Shown piece by piece: positions 1 through 7,143 of a stretch of DNA of 13,552 bases. A model generated the notes under the pieces. It was not told the origin of the DNA. It saw only the letters and a list, made by a program, of their open reading frames with translations, and ran no database searches. The position numbers and the translations under genes were made by a program. The number at the start of each line of letters is the position of its first letter. Positions within the stretch are counted from its first letter, which is position 1. Source of the stretch: Eubacteriales bacterium (GTDB lineage: Bacteria; Bacillota; Clostridia; Christensenellales; CAG-138); contig JAUYTF010000235.1 in assembly GCA_030695285.1 (NCBI GenBank), positions 1 to 13,552 of the forward strand. The letters are read 5' to 3'.

Positions 1-651
1 GTCGAAGATGCCGAGCGTGTTGGGGTTGGTCAGCATGAGGCCCGCCGTGTCCGCGCCCGCCGCCGCGCAAAGTGCGGCTAAATCGACCGTTCCGTCCGGT
101 GCGGAGGGAATATTGACCACCGTAAAGCCCGCCATACTCGCGGTTGCGGGGTTTGTCCCGTGCGCGGAGTCCGGCACGATGATTTTCTTTCTGCCGCAGT
201 CGCCGCGCTGTTCGTGATAGCGCTTGATGAGCAAGAGCCCCAGAAACTCCCCATGCGCGCCCGCCGCGGGCTGGAAGGTCATCTCGTCCATGCCGACCAG
301 CTGGCAGAGCAGCTCTTTTGCGCCGACGAGCATCTCGATTGCACCCTGCGCACTCTCCACCGGTTGCAGCGGATGAATCTCGCGGAAGCCTTCCAGCGCG
401 GCCGCCTGCTCGTTGACCGCAGGGTTGTATTTCATGGTGCAGGAGCCCAGCGGATAGAATCCATCGTTCACGCCGTAGACCTGCTGCTCCAGCTCGGAAT
501 AATGACGGCTCACGTCTGTTTCGCTGAGTTCCGGCAGGCGCAAGGGCGATTTGCGCAGCAATGCGTCGGAGATGCTTGCGCTCGGCACAGTGGTTTTGGG
601 GATCGTGACACCGTGACGACCGTCAACGCTTCGTTCAAACGAGAGCTTCAT
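1..651 (-). CDS. gcvPB: Glycine dehydrogenase (decarboxylating) subunit 2, P-protein beta half, 3' part cut off by window edge
   Basis: This is the C-terminal half of the split P-protein. Together with GcvPA it decarboxylates glycine with PLP and passes the aminomethyl group to lipoyl-GcvH, in the cytoplasm. I translated 217 codons from the ATG at 651 down to position 1 with no stop; the family is usually near 480 residues, so over half is missing. Visible signatures are GSCTMKYNP (residues 69-77), AGAHGE (130-135) and PDSAHGTNPA (160-169), all typical of GcvPB. The PLP-binding lysine would lie beyond the window edge. The start codon overlaps the gcvPA stop by four bases (ATGA), which indicates translational coupling and a shared operon. 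The identification is secure; only completeness is unknown. Confidence 0.95.
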   Translation of the reverse strand, partial: MKLSFERSVDGRHGVTIPKTTVPSASISDALLRKSPLRLPELSETDVSRHYSELEQQVYGVNDGFYPLGSCTMKYNPAVNEQAAALEGFREIHPLQPVESAQGAIEMLVGAKELLCQLVGMDEMTFQPAAGAHGEFLGLLLIKRYHEQRGDCGRKKIIVPDSAHGTNPATASMAGFTVVNIPSAPDGTVDLAALCAAAGADTAGLMLTNPNTLGIFD

Positions 652-1979
652 GCTGCCACCGCCTTTCTCAGCGTCTCGATCAAAAGATCGATCTGCGCCT
701 TTGTGTTGCGCTCCGTTGCGCACCAGAGGATACCGCCCTCAATTGGCAGCCCGCCAAGGATGCCTTCGTTTTCGAGCGCTTTGAGCAATAGCGCTGCATT
801 TGCTGGCGCTTTGGTTACAAACTCATGAAAGAACGGGACAGCGGGGTAATCAAGCGCAAAGCCGTTGATCTTGCTCAATTCATCTGCCAGATAATGCGCG
901 TTGTCATAGCACGCGCGGGCGACTTCCGCCATACCCTGCGGCCCCATGGCAGAGCAATAGGCTGCGGCGGTCAGCGCGCAGAGCGCCTGATTGGAGCAGA
1001 TGTTGCTGCTCGCTTTTTCGCGGCGGATGTGCTGCTCGCGCGCTTGCAGCGTCAAAACAAAGCAGCGCCTGCCCGCGGCGTCCGTGGTCTGCCCGACGAT
1101 TCTGCCCGGCAGCTTTCGCACCAATTCTTTTTTACAGGCCATAAATCCGAGATAGGGACCACCGAAGCTCAGCGGAATGCCGAGCGGCTGCCCGTCGCCA
1201 ATGGCGACATCCGCGCCACTTTCGCCGGGGCTCTTTAGCAACGCCATGGCGGTGGGATTCATGCTCACGACGACCTTTGCGCCCGCGGCGTGGACAAGCT
1301 CCGCAATAGCGGGTACGTCCTCAATCACGCCATAGTAGTTTGGCGATTGGAGAATCAGGCTCGCAACGCCCGCGCGAAGCGCAGCTTTCAGCGCATCCAG
1401 ATCGAGCCTGCCGCCCTTGTTCGGCACGATGGCAACTTCCGCGTCCGCACCAAAGCTATAGGTCTGCACGGTTTCGATCGATTCGGGATTGAGTCCCGCG
1501 GCAAGCAGGGTGACGTTGCGGTTGCGCTCTCGGCACATGGCGGCGGCTTCCGCAGCGGCGGTGGCTCCGTCATAGACGGAGGCGTTGGCAGCATCCATGC
1601 CGGTGAACTCGCAAAGCATGGTTTGGTATTCAAATATCGTCTGCAAGATGCCTTGGCTGATCTCCGGCTGATAGGGTGTATACGCGGTGACGAACGCTTC
1701 CTTGGCGGAAACACGGCTCACCACGGCGGGGATGTGGTGCCAGTAAGCCCCCGCGCCGCGGAATATCGCATCAAACACGCGGTTCTTCTTCGCGAGATGC
1801 TTCATCTGCTCCAGCGCTTCAAATTCTGAAACGCCCGCTGGCATGCTGGCTGTCGCATCGGCGGCCTGCTTTCGCAGGTCGGCAGGGATATCCGCGTAGA
1901 GTTTTTCAATGGTTTGAACGCCGACGACGTCCATCATCTCGCGCCGCTGCGCATCGGTTGACGGCAGAAAATTGCCCAA
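648..1979 (-). CDS. gcvPA: Glycine dehydrogenase (decarboxylating) subunit 1, P-protein alpha half
   Basis: This is the N-terminal half of the split P-protein of the glycine cleavage system. It pairs with GcvPB to decarboxylate glycine and load GcvH. The 443 residues match the usual family length of about 440-450. Family signatures include the opening FLPSTDAQRREM, GAGAYWHHIPAVV (about 75-87), YTPYQPE (100-106) and ASVYDGATA (133-141). The PLP lysine of the holoenzyme is expected in GcvPB, not here. The start is a TTG (1977-1979), chosen because a full AAGGAGG lies seven bases upstream and because homologues begin with the same M-x-x-[FY]-[LI]-P-x-T pattern. It lies 82 bases after gcvH, with a hairpin in that gap, and overlaps gcvPB by four bases. 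Confidence 0.95.
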   Translation of the reverse strand: MGNFLPSTDAQRREMMDVVGVQTIEKLYADIPADLRKQAADATASMPAGVSEFEALEQMKHLAKKNRVFDAIFRGAGAYWHHIPAVVSRVSAKEAFVTAYTPYQPEISQGILQTIFEYQTMLCEFTGMDAANASVYDGATAAAEAAAMCRERNRNVTLLAAGLNPESIETVQTYSFGADAEVAIVPNKGGRLDLDALKAALRAGVASLILQSPNYYGVIEDVPAIAELVHAAGAKVVVSMNPTAMALLKSPGESGADVAIGDGQPLGIPLSFGGPYLGFMACKKELVRKLPGRIVGQTTDAAGRRCFVLTLQAREQHIRREKASSNICSNQALCALTAAAYCSAMGPQGMAEVARACYDNAHYLADELSKINGFALDYPAVPFFHEFVTKAPANAALLLKALENEGILGGLPIEGGILWCATERNTKAQIDLLIETLRKAVAA

Positions 1980-2033
1980 AGCAATCCCTCCTTAAATCCT
2001 ATTTGTGTTTTCGTATGTCTCTACGGCAAACAA

Positions 2034-2052
2034 CCTCCCCGTAGGGGGGAGG
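2034..2052 (-). other. Intercistronic hairpin between gcvH and gcvPA
   Basis: A seven-pair perfect stem (CCTCCCC / GGGGAGG, five-base loop) lies in the 82-base gap between the gcvH stop and the gcvPA ribosome binding site. Read on the minus strand, it is followed by the T-rich stretch TTGTTTG. It could be a weak attenuator that lowers gcvPA-gcvPB relative to gcvH, or an mRNA-stabilising hairpin. The short T-run makes full termination unlikely. The structure is seen; the role is inferred. Confidence 0.5.
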
Positions 2053-2061
2053 CTGTTATGA

Positions 2062-2439
2062 TTATACCTGTGCACAGAAGGCTTCGTAGGCAGCGGCATC
2101 CATGAGTTCGGCAAAGACGGTGACGTTGTTCACCTCGACCAGCCATGCGCCGTAGGGATCGGCATTGATGCTTTCCGGCGCGCCGGAGAGTGTTTCGTTG
2201 GCGGCGGTCACGGTGCCGGAGACGGGGCTTAATACCTCGGACACGGCCTTGACGCTCTCGATGTCACCTAGGGAGGCTTCGGCGGTGATCGCGTCGCCCG
2301 GTTGCGGCAGGTCGATAAAGACGATGTCGCCCAGCGCGCTTTGCGCAAAGTCGCTGAGTCCCACGCGGTAGGTTCCGTTGCCAAGATCGAGCAGCCACTC
2401 GTGAGAACCTGTGTACTTGCGGTCGTTTTGCAGTGTCAT
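2062..2439 (-). CDS. gcvH: Glycine cleavage system H protein (lipoyl carrier)
   Basis: GcvH is the small lipoylated shuttle that carries the aminomethyl group from the P-protein to the T-protein and is then reoxidised by lipoamide dehydrogenase. The 125 residues fit the family length of about 125-130. The lipoyl-domain fold is shown by SHEWL near the N-terminus, VGLSDFAQ, GDIVFIDLP, and the lipoylation motif ESVKAVSE with lysine 64 as the expected attachment site, followed by SPVSGTV. The reading frame stays open upstream to 2556, but that extension runs through the repeat block. I chose ATG 2439 because GGAGGAG (2446-2452) lies six bases upstream. The ATG at 2454 overlaps that ribosome binding site. 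The gene is first in the riboswitch-controlled operon; no gcvT precedes it. Confidence 0.96.
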   Translation of the reverse strand: MTLQNDRKYTGSHEWLLDLGNGTYRVGLSDFAQSALGDIVFIDLPQPGDAITAEASLGDIESVKAVSEVLSPVSGTVTAANETLSGAPESINADPYGAWLVEVNNVTVFAELMDAAAYEAFCAQV

Positions 2440-2481
2440 AAGAATCTCCTCCATTAAAATAAGATGGGACTTTTTTGCAGA

Positions 2482-2686
2482 CTGGTTTGCCGACTCTACG
2501 GTGTTTATCAATAACCAAAACAAAAAAAGCAGACTGGTTTGCCGTCTCTGCGGCATTTCTCAAGAACCAAAACAAAAAAGTAGTCTGGTTTGCCGTCTCT
2601 CTGGCATTTCTCAAGAACCAAAACAAAAAAGTAGTCTGGTTTGCCGTCTCTCCGGCATTTCTCAAGAACCAAAACAAAAAAACAGG
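2482..2686 (-). repeat. Four tandem repeats of about 51 bp in the gcv leader, each with a hairpin
   Basis: The string CTGGTTTGCC (plus strand) recurs at 2482, 2534, 2585 and 2636, giving spacings of 52, 51 and 51. The three copies nearest the riboswitch are almost identical; the fourth, nearest gcvH, is diverged. On the transcribed (minus) strand each unit begins with a T-tract (TTTTTTGTTTTGG), then has an inner stem TGCCG/CGGCA with loop GAGAGA or a variant, extended by an outer TGGTT/AACCA pairing across a nine-base bulge. Most differences between copies fall at the stem-loop boundary. The block fills most of the untranslated stretch between the riboswitch terminator and the gcvH ribosome binding site. 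Because 51 is divisible by three, repeated peptides appear in several frames, but no frame has a credible start site. Confidence 0.9.
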
Positions 2687-2711
2687 ACGCGCGAACAAAG
2701 TCGCGCGCCCC
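2673..2711 (-). terminator. Intrinsic terminator, expression platform of the glycine riboswitch
   Basis: On the minus strand a GC-rich stem (GGGCGCGCGA paired with TCGCGCGTCC, one G-T wobble, six-base loop) is followed by TGTTTTTTTG. It lies directly after the second aptamer, and its 5' arm adjoins the 3' closing strand of that aptamer (ACGGGG). Aptamer folding and terminator formation could therefore compete. This fits the glycine-activated anti-termination known for gcvT-type riboswitches in Bacillota. Confidence 0.85.
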
Positions 2712-2888
2712 GTATTTGAACCTGAAAGATTCTTCCGCAATGCTGTTTCGTTTGGAGTTGCGGAATTGCCTCGTCGGTGCCGGAATAAACCGGCTTTCCG
2801 AAGCTTCGTCGGGTATCGGTCCTTTTGCCTGAGAGTTTCTTGCGCTTTCCCCTTCGGCTCTACCTGTTTGGTAGTCTCTCCCGATACC
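2706..2888 (-). ncRNA. Tandem glycine riboswitch (gcvT element, two aptamers)
   Basis: Aptamer 1 spans 2812-2888. It has a perfect eight-pair P1 (GGTATCGG/CCGATACC), GGGAGAGAC, the core GCCGAAGGGG and ACTCTCAGGCAAAAGGACCG, which are the hallmark conserved blocks of the glycine riboswitch. Aptamer 2 (about 2708-2801) is more diverged but keeps the order of elements: GGAAAG pairing with CTTTC, a stem GCCGG/CCGGC, the core ACCGACGAGGCAA, a long stem TTCCGCAA/TTGCGGAA, and the 3' block CTTTCAGGTTCAAATACGG. The two are separated by a short linker. An intrinsic terminator follows. The element controls gcvH-gcvPA-gcvPB and is expected to turn them on when glycine is abundant. Confidence 0.93.
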
Positions 2889-2918
2889 GTCATCCGAATA
2901 TTTAATTTTTACGTGGTA

Positions 2919-2948
2919 AGTGTATCGTATTGCAAGTAGGGCTGTCAA
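2919..2948 (-). promoter_or_regulatory. Sigma-A-type promoter of the gcv operon
   Basis: On the minus strand a perfect -35 TTGACA (2943-2948) is separated by 18 bases from a -10 TACACT (2919-2924). Transcription would start near 2912, about 24 bases before the first aptamer. This gives an untranslated leader of roughly 470 bases that holds the riboswitch, terminator and repeats. Confidence 0.7.
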
Positions 2949-3055
2949 TGGGAAAGACGAACTAACACTTCTGCTTTATCATGCCTATAATTATGCTACT
3001 GATCAATCGCAAACTAATCTTGCAGCGTCGAACCCCTTTTCATGCTTTCTATGAA

Positions 3056-3679
3056 CTAATAAAAATCAATAATCCAAGGGGTTTTCTTGTACTTTCCTTC
3101 GCCCCCTTCATTATCAGCCTTCTTTACTTGATTGGTTAAAATTAGTATGTGGGTTGTTGAGTACAAAATCATGTAACTCGTGGAAATTACTAGCTTTAGC
3201 CAAGTTGAAAGTCCCATTAGACGATCAACTAAGAACACCACCGGAGCGGAAGTAATTATAATGAAAAAAACTATAATCATATTCCCCATTCTATTAAGCG
3301 TATGTTTTTTTACATCTTTTGAGTAATTCATCCGTTCCCTCAATTTCTCTGAAACGTCAGCGGCGGAGCCATTAACGTCCTCTTGCATTAAAAGAGATGA
3401 AACCGCTCTAGCACATGATAGATAACGAATAATCCAGCATCGGTAGTCAATAGTTGCTCTAATGCATAAAAAGCCAATAAACAGCATCGCCCCAAATAAG
3501 CTATACAAGATTATTTCAGATATAGGTTTTTCGCCATTTAGTAATCCAACATACGCTGCAAATAATGCAAGATATATTGTGATCATGCTGTTTCTCATCT
3601 TCGCCTGTTCTCTTGCGTGTTCATTACATTCTTGGTAAATAGATAACAACATGCTTTCTCTGCAGGTGTTCTGTTCCAT
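3056..3679 (-). CDS. Unrecognised AT-rich four-helix membrane protein
   Basis: I do not recognise this 207-residue protein. It has two pairs of hydrophobic segments, at about residues 31-47 and 55-74 and at 131-151 and 160-181. They are separated by a polar stretch (about 75-130, with ARAVSSLL and EKLRERMNY). The N-terminus (about 1-30) is charged and probably helical, and the tail is lysine-rich. Small paired-helix proteins of this look include SLATT-type effector-associated membrane proteins, but I see no partner gene and make no functional claim. The ATG at 3679 has AAAGGAA upstream. The gene and its 3' flank are clearly more AT-rich than every neighbouring gene and use AT-ending codons, which suggests horizontal acquisition. 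It lies behind the symporter terminator and has no obvious promoter of its own. Confidence 0.8.
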   Translation of the reverse strand: MEQNTCRESMLLSIYQECNEHAREQAKMRNSMITIYLALFAAYVGLLNGEKPISEIILYSLFGAMLFIGFLCIRATIDYRCWIIRYLSCARAVSSLLMQEDVNGSAADVSEKLRERMNYSKDVKKHTLNRMGNMIIVFFIIITSAPVVFLVDRLMGLSTWLKLVISTSYMILYSTTHILILTNQVKKADNEGGEGKYKKTPWIIDFY

Positions 3680-3716
3680 AAGTATGTTCCTTTCTATCGA
3701 ACTGTTCTATCGCACA

Positions 3717-3742
3717 AAGACCTCCGGCTTTCGCCGGAGGCC
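3717..3742 (-). terminator. Terminator hairpin after the GltS-type symporter
   Basis: A perfect eight-pair stem CCTCCGGC / GCCGGAGG (3721-3740) closes a GAAA tetraloop when read on the minus strand and is followed by the T-rich TCTTTGTG. It lies 20 bases past the symporter stop codon. The T-tract is short, so read-through into the downstream AT-rich gene is possible. Confidence 0.75.
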
Positions 3743-3759
3743 CTGATTGCATTATTCCG

Positions 3760-5214
3760 TTATTCAGAAATCTGCTTACTCTTCTTGCCGAAGATCTCGC
3801 GCCGGAAGAGGATAACGTTCATCACAATGAAGAGAACGGCGAGAGCCGCGAGCGTGACCCATGTGTTGGTCAGGTTGCTCGTGGCGGGGTTTGCGGTAAG
3901 TCCGATGGGTGCATAACCAAGCAGCAGCAGCATCGGGAAGCCAAACACGATTGCCCAGAGCTGCTGGTAGACGAGGTTATTCGCGGCGGGCGTTTTAAAG
4001 AGCGGGTCGATCTCGCGCAGGAGGATTACGCCTGTGCTCGCCGTTCCCGTGAGCATACCGTAGAGCGAAAGGAACGCCTCATGCGGATACTCCGGATAGA
4101 GCCGCTTGCTGATGAAAGCAAGCTGGAGATAGGTCGCAACCGCGCCGACGATGCAGACGGCGAGCAGCGGAAGAATGAACTCCCGATGGGAGAACGCCGT
4201 GAGATTGATTGCCGCAATGCTGGCAACCACCATCAGATCAAACATGACGCCGGAGACACGTGCGAGCATGAAGTTGTTGAGATATTGCCTGCGTCCGCGG
4301 TCGGTCAGCCCCTTGAGCACATTGCGTACGAGGATTGCCATCACGGTACCGATCAGGAAGTTAAAGCCCCAGATGAGCGGCTTGACGGTGCTCGTAAAGA
4401 AGCCGCCGAGTGAGTCGAGCCCGATGGAGATGAGATACATCACCCCGTATGCCGCCATGTAGGTCAGCACAACAAGGCCGATCTGAACGGTGAGCTTATC
4501 CAGCGACTCGGAAAGCGGAATTTCGCCCTTGTCGGAGATGGATTCAGTGGTGAGGCTCTCCTCTTCATCGGTGCTTTGCAAGAGGGGGTTGACCAATCCC
4601 TTCTTCTTGATGCGGTGCAGATAGATCACGCCGCCAAGCCCTGCGGAGACAAAGCCCATCGCGGCGACGGTGAGACCGAAGCTGCCACCGAAGCGAAACG
4701 GCGCATAGGCCGTCGCCGTCTCGTAAATATGCCCCCAGTTATACGCCTGTCCCGGGCCCTGTCCGAATCCCATGGGCAGCAGCAATCCGGAAGCCGGCCA
4801 GCTGCCCAGCAGAAAGAAGAACCCGATTGTGATGGAAAGACCGAGGATGCCCTGCAGCAAATAGGAGGAAACGGTGGTTACGCCTGCGTCAAACACGGCT
4901 GTGTTGCTTTTCTTCGTTTTCTCGCGCTTGGAGGAGCGCAGCGCCATGGCGACAAAGCCGAGACCGAGGCCATGATAGGTCAGCGTCTCCATCGTCACCT
5001 TGCTGAAGAGTGCGTCCCCCGTAATTTTTTCATAAACGATGTTGGCGATTAGAATCAGAAAACCGCCCATAACCGAGCTTGGGATGAGAGACTGCCTGAG
5101 AGGTTTGATCAGCCTGCGCAGCATGTTTGCCGTAAGCATTGCAATGAGCAGAATGGTCAGTTCGATCATCAGCGACCATACGCCCGCGTCCCAGAAATTG
5201 TGCCCTGTTGTCAT
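3760..5214 (-). CDS. Sodium/glutamate symporter, GltS-type (ESS family)
   Basis: This is a polytopic inner-membrane carrier expected to import glutamate with sodium. The ESS family is recognised by the paired signature loops: GFGQGPGQA (about 149-157) in the first half and GMLTGTASTG (about 386-395) in the second, which match the inverted-repeat re-entrant loops of GltS. About ten or more hydrophobic segments run along the 484 residues. The protein is longer than the classic GltS of about 400 residues. Part of the extra length is a charged, serine/glutamate-rich central loop (about 201-240), probably cytoplasmic. The ATG at 5214 has AAGGAG eight bases upstream. The gene stands alone, with its own promoter and terminator. 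Substrate specificity within the family cannot be read from sequence, so I give no gene symbol. Confidence 0.88.
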   Translation of the reverse strand: MTTGHNFWDAGVWSLMIELTILLIAMLTANMLRRLIKPLRQSLIPSSVMGGFLILIANIVYEKITGDALFSKVTMETLTYHGLGLGFVAMALRSSKREKTKKSNTAVFDAGVTTVSSYLLQGILGLSITIGFFFLLGSWPASGLLLPMGFGQGPGQAYNWGHIYETATAYAPFRFGGSFGLTVAAMGFVSAGLGGVIYLHRIKKKGLVNPLLQSTDEEESLTTESISDKGEIPLSESLDKLTVQIGLVVLTYMAAYGVMYLISIGLDSLGGFFTSTVKPLIWGFNFLIGTVMAILVRNVLKGLTDRGRRQYLNNFMLARVSGVMFDLMVVASIAAINLTAFSHREFILPLLAVCIVGAVATYLQLAFISKRLYPEYPHEAFLSLYGMLTGTASTGVILLREIDPLFKTPAANNLVYQQLWAIVFGFPMLLLLGYAPIGLTANPATSNLTNTWVTLAALAVLFIVMNVILFRREIFGKKSKQISE

Positions 5215-5320
5215 GATCGTGGCTCCTTATATAAAAAGTATCGAAAGAAGGCATTGCCAGTTTCGGGATTTTCGCGGAAACTCGCTGCACAGCGTTCGGT
5301 GAAACGACCCGCATGCAATC

Positions 5321-5349
5321 AATATACCACTCCGTCGTGCGCTTGGCAA
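5321..5349 (-). promoter_or_regulatory. Promoter of the GltS-type symporter
   Basis: On the minus strand TTGCCA (5344-5349) and TATATT (5321-5326) are 17 bases apart, a good sigma-A match. The expected start, near 5314, leaves a leader of about 100 bases before the ATG at 5214. Confidence 0.6.
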
Positions 5350-5711
5350 ATCAAGGTTTTTTGACAGTTTGCCACATTCTGTTCATCATCTGCGCCGATT
5401 CGATATTATTTATTCGCGCTTTCCGCTCGTAACGATGAACCATGATCACCTGATCCGCATTGCGGATGTGAATTTTTTGCGGCGGCCCGCATTGCGGTGC
5501 ACAATCCTTTTCATCCGGCGCAGCGCGATTTTCCGTCCGAAATCCAGCAATTGCATATTGTTCCACCCAATATCGTGTGAAAATCCGTTTTTCATGTCCT
5601 TTTATGCATTCCTTTTCATAAACATTCGCTGCACATATCAGACGTAAGGCTCGCATTTTTCACAATGTTGCCAAGCGTGCCAAAGTCACACAAAACTGGC
5701 GCTTTTTCGGG
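5350..5711. other. Intergenic stretch without a supported gene
   Basis: This stretch of about 360 bases separates the divergent symporter and tig promoters. Short open frames exist on both strands (for example about 100 codons on minus, 5351-5656), but they lack ribosome binding sites and resemble no family I know. A lone TTGACA at 5361 (plus) has no matching -10. I see no RNA gene or clear repeat. Confidence 0.5.
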
Positions 5712-5740
5712 TTGCAATACGAGTTTTCCTATGTTAATAT
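5712..5740 (+). promoter_or_regulatory. Extended -10 sigma-A promoter of tig
   Basis: TTGCAA (5712-5717) is followed after exactly 17 bases by TAATAT (5735-5740), preceded by TGT, which gives an extended -10 element. Initiation near 5747 would leave a leader of about 60 bases, which contains a small TGGC/GCCA hairpin. No HrcA (CIRCE) or CtsR-type operator was recognised nearby. Confidence 0.7.
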
Positions 5741-5808
5741 TGTTTGATACTGGCGTATTATGCCAATTTCATGAAAACTGTTCGATCGATACACTGTTGG
5801 AGGAGTAC

Positions 5809-7143
5809 ATGGCAACCATTGAAAAACTCGAGAACAACCGCGCAAAGCTAACGATTTCCGTTTCGCCTGAGGCGTTCGGCGCAGCTGTACAGAAAGCTTA
5901 TCAGAAAACCGCAAGCCGCTACAACGTGCCGGGCTTTCGCAAGGGCAAAGCCCCGCGTAAAGTCATAGAAAGCATGTATGGCGAGAGCTCCTTCTACGAA
6001 GAAGCGTTTGAGCTCGTCTGGGGCGAGGCGTATGACGCAGCGCTGGCTGAGCAAAAGCTCACCGCCGTGGATAAGCCTTCTTTGGATATCACCACCATCG
6101 GCGCGGACGGCGTCGTCTTCACCGCCGAGGTGCAGTTAAAGCCCGAGGTCACCCTGGGCGCTTACAAGAAGCTCGAAGTGCCGGAACCCGATTTCGCCGT
6201 CAAGGACGAAGAGGTGATGGCCGAGATCGAGAAGGAGCGCGAAAAGAGCGCGCGCTTCATCGAAGTGGATCGCGCCGTGGAAAACGGCGATCGCGTGATT
6301 TTAGATTACTCCGGCAGCGTGAACGGCGAGAAGTTTGACGGCGGCACAGCGGAAGATCATCTGCTCGTCATCGGCTCCGGCTCGTTTATCCCCGGTTTTG
6401 AAGAGCAGCTCGTCGGCCTCAAGGCGGGCGAAGAGAAGGACATCAACGTCAAGTTCCCGGAGGAGTATTCCGCTCCTCTGGCCGGAAAAGACGCCGTGTT
6501 TGCCATCAAGCTCAAGGCGGTTCAGGTCAAGGAGCTGCCCGCGCTGGACGACGAGTTTGCAAAGGACATCTCGGATTTTGACACCCTCGACGCGCTCAAG
6601 GCGGACAAAAAAGCCAAGATGGACGAAAAGGCCGCGAAAAACCGACAGAGCGCGATTGAGAACATCGCCCTGCAAAAGGCTGCGGACAACGCCATCGTGA
6701 CGCTTCCGGACGTGATGGTCGAGCGGCAGATCAACCACATGCTGCGCGACATCTCCTATCAGCTCAGCAGAAGCGGTCTTTCGCTGGAAGACTATGTGAA
6801 GTACACCGGAACCGACATGAACGGACTCAAGGAAAGCTACCGCGCAGAGGCGACCGCCCGCGTGAAGATGCAGCTGGTTATCGAAGCCATCGGCGAAAAA
6901 GAAGGCGTCGCCTGCACGGACGACGACATGAAAGCCATCATCGCGGAGTATGCTGACGGCAGCGGCAAGAGCGCGGAAGAATTTGAAAAAACGCTCAAGG
7001 ACGACGACCGTGAATACCTCAGCGATAACGTGCTGGCGCGAAAAGCCGTCAAGATCGTGACCGACAGCGTCGTGCTCGTCAAGGACGACGCCGCGAAAAA
7101 GCCAGCCAAGAAGCCCGCAAAGAAAGCCGAACCGAAGGAGTAA
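5809..7143 (+). CDS. tig: Trigger factor, ribosome-associated chaperone and prolyl isomerase
   Basis: Trigger factor docks at the ribosomal exit tunnel and shields nascent chains. The 444-residue protein shows all three parts. The N-terminal ribosome-binding domain has the docking signature GFRKGKAPRK (42-51). An FKBP-type isomerase domain spans about 155-240, with GDRVILDYSG, FDGGTAE and FIPGFEEQLVGLKAGEEK. A helical C-terminal chaperone domain runs to about residue 420. The tail is rich in Lys/Ala/Pro (AKKPAKKPAKKAEPKE), which is common in GC-rich Clostridia. The frame is open from 5665, but I chose ATG 5809 because GGAGGAG lies just upstream and homologues begin M-x-x-x-x-E-K-L-E. An extended -10 promoter lies 70 bases ahead. 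It is followed by clpP and clpX in the classic order. Confidence 0.97.
   Translation: MATIEKLENNRAKLTISVSPEAFGAAVQKAYQKTASRYNVPGFRKGKAPRKVIESMYGESSFYEEAFELVWGEAYDAALAEQKLTAVDKPSLDITTIGADGVVFTAEVQLKPEVTLGAYKKLEVPEPDFAVKDEEVMAEIEKEREKSARFIEVDRAVENGDRVILDYSGSVNGEKFDGGTAEDHLLVIGSGSFIPGFEEQLVGLKAGEEKDINVKFPEEYSAPLAGKDAVFAIKLKAVQVKELPALDDEFAKDISDFDTLDALKADKKAKMDEKAAKNRQSAIENIALQKAADNAIVTLPDVMVERQINHMLRDISYQLSRSGLSLEDYVKYTGTDMNGLKESYRAEATARVKMQLVIEAIGEKEGVACTDDDMKAIIAEYADGSGKSAEEFEKTLKDDDREYLSDNVLARKAVKIVTDSVVLVKDDAAKKPAKKPAKKAEPKE

Noticed and set aside
2482..2686. The repeat array as a CRISPR
   Set aside because: The units are contiguous and nearly identical along their whole length, with no unique spacers and no cas genes nearby.
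2264..2948. Several overlapping frames with a repeated peptide (FVLVLEKC... or FLFWFLRNA...) across the repeat block
   Set aside because: They arise because the 51-bp unit is a multiple of three; they lack ribosome binding sites, change frame at the 52-bp unit, and overlap the riboswitch and terminator.
5361..5389. TTGACA at 5361 as a plus-strand promoter
   Set aside because: The bases 17 positions downstream read CATCAT, a poor -10, and no gene follows for over 400 bases.
5351..5656. A 101-codon minus-strand frame in the symporter/tig gap
   Set aside because: It has no ribosome binding site and an odd composition, and it overlaps the symporter promoter region; similar length is expected by chance.
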